The notes beneath the pieces were generated by a model. It was given only the letters and a program-made list of their open reading frames with translations, was not told where the DNA came from and searched no databases. From NCBI GenBank assembly GCA_006226375.1, contig SBHC01000049.1, positions 1 through 64,000 on the forward strand: DNA of 64,000 bases, written 5' to 3'. Shown in pieces: positions 52,295 through 60,248 of the stretch. Numbering within the stretch: position 1 is the first letter of the stretch; each line of letters starts with the position of its first letter. Both the position numbers and the translations under genes were made by a program. The stretch is from Deltaproteobacteria bacterium. GTDB lineage: Bacteria; Myxococcota_C; UBA6777.

Positions 52295-54409
52295 TTAGGC
52301 TGGGCTTGTCTGGGAAGGCGCTGATGCGTGGCGTCGGTCAAACCATAGGCAGAGGAATGTGAAGGCGTAGCAGAACACGACGACCCAGGCGAGCGCGTTG
52401 TATCCTGTGACCAGTGAAAGGTACTCGACGGCTCCTCCCAATGTCGCTCCAAGCAAGTTCCAACCGAAGATATGCTCTGCTACGGGGACATCCCGAAAGG
52501 ACATACTAAAGATAAGATTGGCAAAGAAGATTGGGGAGAATGTCATCAAACTGGCGAGGGCAAACCGTAGAAACTGGTTGTCAATGGACAACAAGTTGGA
52601 CAGAGGAAAGACCAAGACTAGCAAGCATGAGACAAACAACAGCACAAAGATGATGTTAAGGCTGGAGCGCGGGAGAACAACAGCCACCCAGTTCGCGGCG
52701 AGTACAGACACCAACACCGCTAAAAACACAAGGGAGTTGTTCACCCATGTGGTTCCAAAGAGCAGACTGAATTGAATGATGCTCTTTGTTTCGAGTAACA
52801 AGAAGGCCACCCCCATAAACACAAACGCTGTTTTCAACCAAACGCTGGAGTGGGCTTCGGGTCGCTCTTTGTCTTGGGCAGAAGACCGCTCCAACAGCAT
52901 TAACAACAGCAGGACAAAGCTTGACAAGAAGACGATAAACGAGAGGTAGAGGCTGGGCAATCTCTTGTTCTTAAGATAGAGAAAGGGCCAATCGTCCGTT
53001 GGGACCGAAACATCCGAGAAGTCGAACCGGCCTTTGCCCTTCAGGTGCTTGCCTGCCAGGAACACGGCCAGACTTTTGTTTTGCATGAGGATCTTGGGTT
53101 TGTTGCCCGTGCCCTTGTAGAGCATTTTGGCGATCTTATCTTTGAGCCATTGTTTGCGGTAGTAGTTGTAGAGCATCAGCTCGCCCTGGGGACGAAGCAG
53201 CGAAAGAGCCCGATTGACCGACTCTTGGGTGAACAGATAATTTTCAAGCCGGAGCTGCGCCATCGGGCTTACTTTGACTAGTGAGTCTGTCAGGGCAAAG
53301 ATGATCAAGTCGAATCGCTTGTGGGTGTTGGTCATAAACGCCCGACCGTCGGTGATGGTTAAGGTGACCTTCGGGTTGCTGTAGGGCTTGTAAGGGTGGT
53401 ACTTCTTCCCAAGTGCCGCGATGATCGGGTCAATCTCTACTGCATCGACATGTTCCACACCGTTAAGCAAGGCTACGGATACATCGTTTCCTGAACCAGC
53501 GCCGATGATCAAGACATTCTTGTACGGTGGAAGCTTTCGTTGCTTCCGATAAAAATATGGAATGTTGTACCAGTTGCGGCGGATGGTTTTGACAGAGTCC
53601 ATTCGTTGGTGAAAGATCCCATTCACAAAGATCTGCCGCTGGAACAACGAAGACTTCTCTGTGTTGGTAAATTCTACCTTTTGGTAGGGCGACCAATAGG
53701 ATTCCATCTTCCCTTTAAACGAAGCGCGGTACAGCAATTGATTGTCTTGGTAGAAAGCAAGACCTGCGCAGACGATCAAAACGCCAACCAGCGCAGCCTT
53801 GCTCAACGCAGAGGCAAGCTTGGGAGCGGCGAGCCATATCAAAGGGACCAGGAACACAAACCAGTAGTACGCAGGAATTCGAAACCAACTGATCAGCATA
53901 AACGAGACGATACCTGCACAAGAGCCCGCAATATCAAGGGTGTATGCCTTGAGAGGGGTGAACAGGCGGAATGTTTTGGCGGTTTGTTGGGAGATCCCAA
54001 AGAAGATGAAAACAATCAAACCAAACCAGACCAGGAACATCAACAAAGAGAGAAACGAAGACTGCTGGTTCCCCATCGTGGCTGTAAAGTACAGGTCGCC
54101 GTCCAGGTTTCCTTCTGCACCTGCAAAGCCAGGCAAAGACGGGTGAGCGAACGTTACAACAACGATTAAGAGACCCAAAAGAAGGATGCCTGCCCCAAAC
54201 CAATGCATGGACTTTTCGTCCGGAATGAGATGGTGAAAGACAAACCCCAGCCCCATTCCAATGAAGACCGCCAGCAACACCAGGTTCGGGAAGTAGCCCA
54301 GGTTCCAGATGTTGCCGCCAAGATAGCGGATCAAAAGCAATTCGAGAAAGAGGGTGACAAAGCCAAGCAAAAAGAGACGGAAAGCGTTGTGTGTTCCAAC
54401 AGAAGACAT
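52295..54409 (-). CDS. Polytopic membrane protein with spermidine-synthase-like methyltransferase domain
   Basis: 704 residues: about seven membrane helices at the N-terminus (for example FRLFLLGFVTLFLELLLIRYLGG), then a soluble Rossmann domain, then about seven helices at the C-terminus. The soluble domain contains NVLIIGAGSGNDVSVAL near 298, VDAVEIDPIIAALGKKYHPY, TDGRAFM and FDLIIFALTD, the blocks of the spermine/spermidine synthase superfamily. Membrane-embedded synthase-like proteins of this design are known, but their substrates are not. It may use S-adenosylmethionine or its decarboxylated form. Upstream of it on the same strand, 200 bases away, is the second propeller lipoprotein. Confidence 0.8.
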   Translation of the reverse strand: MSSVGTHNAFRLFLLGFVTLFLELLLIRYLGGNIWNLGYFPNLVLLAVFIGMGLGFVFHHLIPDEKSMHWFGAGILLLGLLIVVVTFAHPSLPGFAGAEGNLDGDLYFTATMGNQQSSFLSLLMFLVWFGLIVFIFFGISQQTAKTFRLFTPLKAYTLDIAGSCAGIVSFMLISWFRIPAYYWFVFLVPLIWLAAPKLASALSKAALVGVLIVCAGLAFYQDNQLLYRASFKGKMESYWSPYQKVEFTNTEKSSLFQRQIFVNGIFHQRMDSVKTIRRNWYNIPYFYRKQRKLPPYKNVLIIGAGSGNDVSVALLNGVEHVDAVEIDPIIAALGKKYHPYKPYSNPKVTLTITDGRAFMTNTHKRFDLIIFALTDSLVKVSPMAQLRLENYLFTQESVNRALSLLRPQGELMLYNYYRKQWLKDKIAKMLYKGTGNKPKILMQNKSLAVFLAGKHLKGKGRFDFSDVSVPTDDWPFLYLKNKRLPSLYLSFIVFLSSFVLLLLMLLERSSAQDKERPEAHSSVWLKTAFVFMGVAFLLLETKSIIQFSLLFGTTWVNNSLVFLAVLVSVLAANWVAVVLPRSSLNIIFVLLFVSCLLVLVFPLSNLLSIDNQFLRFALASLMTFSPIFFANLIFSMSFRDVPVAEHIFGWNLLGATLGGAVEYLSLVTGYNALAWVVVFCYAFTFLCLWFDRRHASAPSQTSPA

Positions 54410-54611
54410 GATGAGTATCCCTGAGACAGACAGAATGTGGACAAGTTCTTTTCAGCAAACAGTCAATGCCGAACAGTGGAAGACTTCGATTGTGAATTTA
54501 GCAGACGCTACATCAGCAAGACAAACTTTACAAGCTTGTTTCGGGAGAGGAAGATTCATGGGCATGAATGTGTCACATCACTCTTGTGAAAGACGGCCAG
54601 CCCAAACAACT

Positions 54612-56336
54612 TTAGGGCAACACAGGATTCAACAAGGTGAGGAAGAGGTCGGCCTTTCCTTCGGTTCGCTCCAAGATCAGCGTGTCGAGTTGGATGGAGC
54701 TGGTGAGCTGACCCACGCCAAACAGCAAGCCACTTGGGGAGAACGCAAGCTTGAGCAGGCGGGTCTCTGTTCCCTGTATCCCAAAGACTTGTGAGGAGAC
54801 CCCTGTTGTGGGATTGATCTGAAACACAAACCCGCTGGTTCCCAAGGAGGCCGGTAAGGTGTGGCATAGCAACTCAAACTTTTTCTGGTGAAGTCCTGTC
54901 ATGTACAGCATGCCGTTGGGGCTAAACAGAAGGCTTGTGGGTGCTTCGTTGCCGACGCTTCCGTAATGTTGGGTCCATAGGGTCTCGCCTTTGCTGTTGA
55001 GCCGCATCAAAAAGATATCGCGCAGTCCACGAGAGACCTTGGTTTCAGCTTGCTGATCGATAGGGAGAGTGCTGAGAAATGTTCCTGCGACAAAGACATC
55101 CCCCGTTTTGGGGTCCAAGGCTACATCGCGAACCGATTCTTCGTCGTCTCCCGCGATGTTCTTGATCCAATCCATCTTACCGTCTTGCTTGCGAAACTTC
55201 ATGACAAAGCCATCGTAGGGGCCTTTTCCGCTTGGACCTAAGATCTTGCCGCTCTCGTCGACAAAGACGCTGTCTGCGCGGTACCCCCCCATGTAGAGAG
55301 AGCCTCCCGCAGGTTCCTCAACGTGCAAGTTGCCCACAGCGTAGTCTGGCTTGCTGGTTCCGAAGTAGCGGAACCACAGCACCTTCCCTTGGGGCGAGAA
55401 CTTCAGCAAAAGAATATCACTCAAGCCTCTGGATACGCTCGTGATGGTCTCTTTTTGGTTGAGAAGTTTGTCGCCTTCTGAGACGTTGGCCGCGGCGTAT
55501 ATGTTGTTGTTGTTGTCCACAGCAAGGCCGCTGATGGTTGTGAAGCCTATGGTATTGATCGTCCAGACTTGTTCAAAGCGCTGGCCTTGTGGCTTGTTGG
55601 GGTTCAATACGGCGATGAAAGCGTCGGCGTTCCAGATGCCTTGGCTGTTTTGGGTGGATTGGCGTTGGATGGTGTCACCAAAGCGGACCGTTTCTCCAAT
55701 GTAGAATCCCCCCACCACAACGTTTCCATTGGGCATCACTGCGATAGCACCGGCTCGTTCGTCGCTCTCTGTGCCTGTTACGATCTCGGTCCAGAGGTGT
55801 TTGCCCTCTATGGAATAGGCAGAGACAAAGACGTCAGTTCCTTTGCCTCGCGACGTCTTACGCGGCTCCTTCAACTGTATAAACGAGCCTGTGACGTACA
55901 CAACCTTGTCTGTGGAGGCCACGGCACCAAACTGCCAATTGTAGACATCCTCTCCAGCGAGAGTCTTGGTCCAGCAAGCTCGACGCTTGAGGCACGACGG
56001 AGGCAGGTTGGATGGAGCTTGAAGGTTGGGCGTCTGGCACAACACTTCTTTGGGGAGGTCTGGCCTTACATCGGGCCCTCCATCTAGTTCTCCGTCGGGC
56101 CTTACATCGGGCCCTCCATCCGGGTCGCTCGCTTCCTTTGTTAGGCCTGATTGGATACAGCGCCCGTCTTCGCAGAGCGCGTTGGGGCCGCATTGTACAT
56201 CTCGATCGCATTGAAACCCTGTGAGGTCTGGGTAGACGGACAGGCATCCTACAAACAAAAGGAGCACAAGCGTCACCGCGACGGCAAGCCGCAACGTGAC
56301 ACGGTAGGTTGATGGGTGGAGAGAAGGGTTCATCAT
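54612..56336 (-). CDS. Lipoprotein with beta-propeller repeats
   Basis: 574 residues from the ATG at 56336. The signal peptide (TLRLAVAVTLVLLLFVG) ends at CLSVYPDL. A short Cys-rich segment (CDRDVQCGPNALCEDGRC) comes first, then a duplicated linker containing DGGPDVRPD twice. Propeller-like repeats follow: VYVTGSFIQ with DVFVSAYSIEGKHLWTEIVTG, GNVVVGGFYIGETVRFGD, LLLKFSPQGKVLWFRYFGT, GDVFVAGTFLSTLPI with FLMRLNSKGETLWTQHYG. The style matches the 934-residue SBBP protein at 36-38.7 kb. It is divergent from the FHA regulator gene. Surface scaffold or binding role inferred. Confidence 0.8.
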   Translation of the reverse strand: MMNPSLHPSTYRVTLRLAVAVTLVLLLFVGCLSVYPDLTGFQCDRDVQCGPNALCEDGRCIQSGLTKEASDPDGGPDVRPDGELDGGPDVRPDLPKEVLCQTPNLQAPSNLPPSCLKRRACWTKTLAGEDVYNWQFGAVASTDKVVYVTGSFIQLKEPRKTSRGKGTDVFVSAYSIEGKHLWTEIVTGTESDERAGAIAVMPNGNVVVGGFYIGETVRFGDTIQRQSTQNSQGIWNADAFIAVLNPNKPQGQRFEQVWTINTIGFTTISGLAVDNNNNIYAAANVSEGDKLLNQKETITSVSRGLSDILLLKFSPQGKVLWFRYFGTSKPDYAVGNLHVEEPAGGSLYMGGYRADSVFVDESGKILGPSGKGPYDGFVMKFRKQDGKMDWIKNIAGDDEESVRDVALDPKTGDVFVAGTFLSTLPIDQQAETKVSRGLRDIFLMRLNSKGETLWTQHYGSVGNEAPTSLLFSPNGMLYMTGLHQKKFELLCHTLPASLGTSGFVFQINPTTGVSSQVFGIQGTETRLLKLAFSPSGLLFGVGQLTSSIQLDTLILERTEGKADLFLTLLNPVLP

Positions 56337-56543
56337 AGTGTACGCCTGCCAAAGAAGACCAAAAGTTTCTGCATCCAGGAATGCTGCGGTGATCAAACCA
56401 CAAAGTGCTGACAATGCACAAGCAGAAAAGTGTGGCAGAATCTGTCCGTGAAGGTTTTGACAAGGTTTGGGTTTTCATCAAGGATAGGTTTTGCTACCAT
56501 GTTGGTCTTGTAGTGATATTCTTTGCGTTACAAAGGTTGTTGC

Positions 56544-57980
56544 ATGTCCCAGTCTGGCAAAATCTCTTCTTCTACCACACAAGTTCACTCTGTGGAGCTA
56601 CAAAGCCGCTGGTTTTCCTCCAACAAAATGGCTGTGGAGGATTGGGTCTTGGAGGTTGTTGATGGACCTCACAAGGGGCTTAAGGTTACCTTGGATCGTG
56701 AACTGTTGCTGATAGGCCGGGCTGAGTGGTGTGATCTGGGTTTGCCCAACGACCGCCTCGCAAGCAAAGAGCACGCTGAGCTGGTTCTCACCACAAAAGG
56801 TCCTTTGTTGCGCGATCTGGACAGCCGAAACGGCATCCAGATCAACCAGCTTCGGGTGCTGCAAGCGTACGTACCGGAAGGCACCCAGATCAAGCTGGGG
56901 CAATCCACCTTGTTGCTGCGTTCCCAACAACGCCAAACCGAGATTGAGCTTCAGTTTCACGATGGTAGCCAAACGTTGGTGGGGAAAAGTCCTCCCATGC
57001 GGAAGCTGTTCTCCCAATTTAAGCGTTTGCAACGGCGAGAGATCGCGGTTTTGCTTTCCGGCGAAACTGGAACAGGCAAAAGTCGGATTGCGCAAACCCT
57101 TCATCAACAAAGTGAGCGTGCATCGGGTCCGTTTGTGACGGTGAATTGTGGGGCATTGTCGGCCAGCTTGATTGAGTCGTTGTTTTTTGGTCACACCCAG
57201 GGGGCCTTTACGGGAGCCAACCAGTCTCACAAAGGTTACTTCGAGCAAGCCAACGGTGGCACTCTGTTTTTGGATGAGATTGGGGAGCTGCCTCTGGAAC
57301 TTCAGCCTCGTCTCCTCGACGTACTGGAGCGAAACGTCGTGAAGCGATTGGGGAGCGAGCAAGAGCACCCCGTCGACTTCCGCTTGATCTCCGCTACCCA
57401 CCAGGAGCTTAAGTCTCTGATTGAGCAAGGCCGCTTTCGCCGTGACTTGTATTATCGTCTTGCGGTATTTCAAATGCATGTTCCTTCCCTGCGAGAGCGA
57501 GTCGAAGACATTCCTCTTCTTACGGAGTGGCTCTTGCACGATATGGAGCCCGACCTTCATTTCATGGTGACTCCCGCCGCTGTTCGAAAACTCCAAGGGT
57601 TTCTGTGGCCTGGGAACGTACGAGAGCTACGCAATGTGTTGATGCGGGCCACTGCGATGGTCGACATCCTCGGTGATCCCGATGCGCTCCACTACCTGGA
57701 CGCTGATGACATTGAGCTGCCTGAGTTTGTTCCTCCTGTTGACTCTCCTCTCTCAGAGTCTTCTCCTCAGGGTTCAAGCGGGATGGAGCAAGCTATTCCT
57801 GAGCAGATCACGGATCTCAAAGCCTTTATGGAACAAACAGAGCGTGAGGTCTTGCTGCAAGCTCTGGTGCAACACGAATGGAACGTGACACGGGCTGCGA
57901 AGAGCCTCTCGATCACCCGAGCCTGGCTGCACAAACGAATCAACAAGTACGATCTCTCCGAAGGGTATTCCTTGTCCTAG
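56544..57980 (+). CDS. FHA-domain sigma-54-dependent transcriptional activator
   Basis: 478 residues. An FHA domain fills about residues 33-125, with GR at 58-59, SKEH at 74-77 and the phosphopeptide loop SRNG at 94-97. The AAA+ sigma-54 activator core follows: Walker A GETGTGKS at 173-180, GAFTGA at 220-225 (contacts sigma-54), Walker B LFLDEIGE at 241-248, and FLWPGNVRELRN. The last about 45 residues form a Fis-type helix-turn-helix (NVTRAAKSLSITRAWLHKRINKY). FHA replaces the usual receiver domain, implying control by a Ser/Thr kinase, as in myxobacterial enhancer-binding proteins. AAAGG precedes the ATG by seven bases. It is immediately upstream of the micro-ORF array, on the same strand. 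Confidence 0.95.
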   Translation: MSQSGKISSSTTQVHSVELQSRWFSSNKMAVEDWVLEVVDGPHKGLKVTLDRELLLIGRAEWCDLGLPNDRLASKEHAELVLTTKGPLLRDLDSRNGIQINQLRVLQAYVPEGTQIKLGQSTLLLRSQQRQTEIELQFHDGSQTLVGKSPPMRKLFSQFKRLQRREIAVLLSGETGTGKSRIAQTLHQQSERASGPFVTVNCGALSASLIESLFFGHTQGAFTGANQSHKGYFEQANGGTLFLDEIGELPLELQPRLLDVLERNVVKRLGSEQEHPVDFRLISATHQELKSLIEQGRFRRDLYYRLAVFQMHVPSLRERVEDIPLLTEWLLHDMEPDLHFMVTPAAVRKLQGFLWPGNVRELRNVLMRATAMVDILGDPDALHYLDADDIELPEFVPPVDSPLSESSPQGSSGMEQAIPEQITDLKAFMEQTEREVLLQALVQHEWNVTRAAKSLSITRAWLHKRINKYDLSEGYSLS

Positions 57981-58316
57981 ACCCCTCCTACCCATCTTGC
58001 TCTTCTTGCTCCCAATACAAAAAAGAACCCCCTTTCGGATCGAACAACGAGCGTTGGAAGCCAAGTGCTTCCAAGTGTATCGGATCGTTCATTGAATCGT
58101 GTTCAATTGTTGACGGTGGGGTGTAAACAATGGAACACAGCTTTGTGTCATCGCTTCTGTCTTTCTCTTGGGTGGGATTGTTATGTGTCGAATAGTATTC
58201 ATCTTTGCTTGTCTCTTTGTGGGCGCTGTTATCTTGGCACAAGATGTGTAGAAGGAGGGGGCAAAGAGAGAAACAAACTCGAAAGAGTGAAACTAGACGA
58301 ACCAAGGAGAACGACA
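57981..58316 (+). promoter_or_regulatory. Leader region upstream of the micro-ORF array
   Basis: These 336 bases separate the activator stop codon from the first micro-ORF. A dyad ATTGAA-TCGTG-TTCAAT at 58091-58107 lies directly before TTGACG (58110-58115), a possible -35 box without a convincing -10 at normal spacing. TTGGCAC at 58234-58240 matches the -24 half of a sigma-54 promoter, but the -12 half is poor (GTGT for TTGC). A longer frame (58065-58367) runs into the first micro-ORF; it has no start signal and odd composition, so it is likely noise. Regulation by the adjacent activator is plausible, not shown. Confidence 0.35.
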
Positions 58317-58367
58317 ATGAAAAAGAAAACTAGCGTCAAAGCCGGCGGCCAGATCTCCAACATCTAA
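58317..58367 (+). CDS. Micro-ORF 1, 16-residue peptide
   Basis: Encodes MKKKTSVKAGGQISNI. AAGGAGA lies seven bases before the ATG, an ideal spacing. The peptide is basic at the N-terminus (three Lys after Met) and polar or hydrophobic after a Gly-Gly pair. Copies differ mainly at silent positions (here GCC for Ala, GTC for Val), which argues that the peptide itself is selected. No family assigned; a secreted signal, peptide-toxin or RiPP-type precursor is possible. Confidence 0.75.
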   Translation: MKKKTSVKAGGQISNI

Positions 58368-58413
58368 TCGCTTCGCAACAGCACTCACATTCATTCCACT
58401 AAGGAGAAAGACG

Positions 58414-58464
58414 ATGAAAAAGAAAACACGCGTCAAAGCTGGCGGCCAGATCTCCAACATCTAA
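58414..58464 (+). CDS. Micro-ORF 2, 16-residue peptide (Ser6 to Arg variant)
   Basis: Encodes MKKKTRVKAGGQISNI, the only copy with an amino acid change (codon CGC instead of AGC at position 6); ACA replaces ACT silently at Thr5. AAGGAGAAAGACG precedes the ATG. All other codons match copy 1 except GCT for Ala9. Confidence 0.75.
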   Translation: MKKKTRVKAGGQISNI

Positions 58465-58517
58465 TCGCTTCGTTTCTTGTTTTCCACAGAACTTCGAGCT
58501 CAACACGGAGAAAGACA

Positions 58518-58568
58518 ATGAAAAAGAAAACTAGCGTTAAAGCTGGCGGCCAGATCTCCAACATCTAA
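58518..58568 (+). CDS. Micro-ORF 3, 16-residue peptide
   Basis: Encodes MKKKTSVKAGGQISNI with the silent change GTT for Val7. CGGAGAAAGACA precedes the ATG. The spacer upstream (from 58472) shares nothing with the other spacers beyond the ribosome binding site. Confidence 0.75.
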   Translation: MKKKTSVKAGGQISNI

Positions 58569-58613
58569 TCGCCTCATTGAGGCCAAATCCTTCAACCATC
58601 TAGGAGAAAGACA

Positions 58614-58664
58614 ATGAAAAAGAAAACTAGCGTCAAAGCTGGCGGCCAGATCTCCAACATCTAA
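58614..58664 (+). CDS. Micro-ORF 4, 16-residue peptide
   Basis: Encodes MKKKTSVKAGGQISNI. TAGGAGAAAGACA precedes the ATG. The last unit of the array; the terminator begins 45 bases after its stop codon, so all four are probably on one mRNA. A small palindrome (GCCTCATTGAGGC) lies in the spacer before it. Confidence 0.75.
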   Translation: MKKKTSVKAGGQISNI

Positions 58665-58708
58665 TCGCCGACCTCAAAGTTCGCTTCGGAGACGGAGTGA
58701 CACTCAAG

Positions 58709-58750
58709 CCCAGCGCCGCCTAAACTCGGGAGGCTCGCTGGGTTTTTTTT
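58709..58750 (+). terminator. Rho-independent terminator of the micro-ORF array
   Basis: The seven-base stem CCCAGCG/CGCTGGG encloses a partly paired loop of about 20 bases and is followed by eight T residues. It marks the end of the plus-strand transcript just before the convergent methyltransferase gene. Confidence 0.88.
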
Positions 58751-58781
58751 GTTTAGAGCGTTCTTACTTTTCTTGGGGAGG

Positions 58782-60245
58782 CTAAGGAGAGTGGGAGCGA
58801 GCGAGAAACTCCTGGCTCCAAGCTTTGGGGAACTGGCTTTCCAATGTCGCAGAGTGAGGGGATGAACCTCTGCGAAGAATTCCTGTGCCCAGGCTTTGTC
58901 CGTTGTAGCGAACAATGACAAGCCCCTTTTCGATGCATTCGATTTGTTGGTGCGGCTCCACCGCAAAGGTGAGTCGGGAAAGAAAGTCGTCACGTTGTTC
59001 TGCGGTTAACTCGACGATGTGGCGGGTGGCTTGTTGGCCCCAGGTCATGGCGGCAACTGTGCTCAGGTTGCTGTAGTGGGTTTTGTGTCGCAACCACAGC
59101 AGACCATGTTGTTGGACTGGAGGTTGCTGCGGCGGCGTGGATGCTTTGGGGTGTGTGTATACATTGTGAAGACCGTGCAGCGTCCAGGCGAGGCTGTCTT
59201 GCAAGGTGGGCGAGAAACCATAACGTTCCACGATGGATTGCTGAAGTTCTTTCCATTCGTTGGAGGATGCAGCCACGCAAGTTGGAGGAAGAGGGGCTGG
59301 GAGTTCAGGGGTGTGCCCTGTCTTTTCTAGTACTGCCACAAAAAAACCTCCTGTGTTCCGGAGGTGAGGCCAAACTCTTGCTGCGTGATGAAGCTCTGGC
59401 GCGTAGGTTTGCTCTGCCCACGAGGTCAGCCCTTCCATAGCTCCAAACGAGGCGTGATCGATTGGAAGGAGTCGAAGGTTCTCTGCACCCATCTCTTGAA
59501 GAATCTCATTCACCACACCTTCGTTTTCTTCGGGAGCGTAGGTACAGGTGGAGTACACAATGCGTCCTCCTGTTTTGCAAAGCCGGTAGGCACGACGCAA
59601 CAGTCGCTTTTGTGTTTGGCTCATGCGCAGTGAGTAGGCCACATCGAACCAGCGCGAGGGCACTTGGTGAGCTTTGCGTGAGGTTCCTTGGCAGGAGCAG
59701 GGTGCATCCACGAGTATGCGATCGAAGGTTCCCGCTGTGTTGGGGTAGTTGCAGCCGTCAAAGAGGGTGAGGGCAACATTGTGTATGCCCAACCGCGACA
59801 GCGTGCGACGCATCGCCCACAAGCGACCCTTGGTGTTGTCGTTGGCGACCAGGGTGCCTTGGTGGTTCATCGCGAGAGCGATCTGTGAGGTCTTGTTGCC
59901 CGGTGCTGCGCACAGATCGAGGATGCGTTCTCCAGGTTGAGGGTCGAGGAGGCGAACTGGCCATTGCGAGGTTTCTTCCTGGATCTGCAGCAAGCCAATG
60001 AGATGTTGCCAGCTTGCGCCTAACTTGGAGCCTGGAGGCAGGGTGAAGCTGTCGCTTCGCCAGGGAAGGGGCGTAGGCGTTGGAAACTCCTCCAACGTTG
60101 CGAGCAAGTCCGTCGAGGATATCTTGGTGGAATTGGTCCAAAAGCTCACAGGCAAGGGCTCGGCGAGGCTCTCGCAAAAGGCCTCCCAATCGGGAACGAT
60201 GGATCGGTAGCGGGCAAATGCCTCTCGCTCAATGTCAGTTCTCAT
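58782..60245 (-). CDS. RsmB/NOP2-family rRNA cytosine-C5 methyltransferase
   Basis: 487 residues. SAM-binding LDLCAAPGNKT at 109-119, then the two catalytic Cys motifs: DAPCSCQGT at 180-188 (PC motif, Cys183) and YSTCTYAPEENE around 231-242 (TC motif, Cys234). This is the NOL1/NOP2/Sun family that makes 5-methylcytosine in rRNA or tRNA. The long C-terminal part with RNA-binding-like sequences (IECIEKGLVIVRYNGQ) fits the RsmF type better than RsmB, since the N-terminal NusB-like domain is missing. The start lies three bases after the stop of the upstream lipoprotein gene, with GGTGAACC overlapping that gene's end, so the two form an operon. Confidence 0.93.
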   Translation of the reverse strand: MRTDIEREAFARYRSIVPDWEAFCESLAEPLPVSFWTNSTKISSTDLLATLEEFPTPTPLPWRSDSFTLPPGSKLGASWQHLIGLLQIQEETSQWPVRLLDPQPGERILDLCAAPGNKTSQIALAMNHQGTLVANDNTKGRLWAMRRTLSRLGIHNVALTLFDGCNYPNTAGTFDRILVDAPCSCQGTSRKAHQVPSRWFDVAYSLRMSQTQKRLLRRAYRLCKTGGRIVYSTCTYAPEENEGVVNEILQEMGAENLRLLPIDHASFGAMEGLTSWAEQTYAPELHHAARVWPHLRNTGGFFVAVLEKTGHTPELPAPLPPTCVAASSNEWKELQQSIVERYGFSPTLQDSLAWTLHGLHNVYTHPKASTPPQQPPVQQHGLLWLRHKTHYSNLSTVAAMTWGQQATRHIVELTAEQRDDFLSRLTFAVEPHQQIECIEKGLVIVRYNGQSLGTGILRRGSSPHSATLESQFPKAWSQEFLARSHSP

Positions 60246-60248
60246 GCT

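Larger units (their letters stand above)
58304..58671 (+). repeat. Tandem array of four micro-ORF units
   Basis: Four direct repeats with start codons at 58317, 58414, 58518 and 58614, so unit spacings are 97, 104 and 96 bases. Conserved in each unit are GGAGAAAGAC(A/G) or GGAGAACGACA ahead of the ATG, the 51-base coding part, and TCGC right after the stop. The bases between are unrelated from unit to unit. Confidence 0.95.

Noticed and set aside
58234-58250. Sigma-54 promoter upstream of the micro-ORFs
   Set aside because: Only the -24 half (TTGGCAC) fits; the -12 half reads GTGT and lacks GC, so it was kept as a hint only.
58065-58367. 100-codon frame that ends as micro-ORF 1
   Set aside because: Composition before the ATG at 58317 is not protein-like and the other three copies lack any such extension.
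58317-58664. Regularly spaced repeats suggesting a CRISPR array
   Set aside because: Each repeat is a start-to-stop reading frame with a ribosome binding site, variants are mostly silent, and no cas genes lie nearby.
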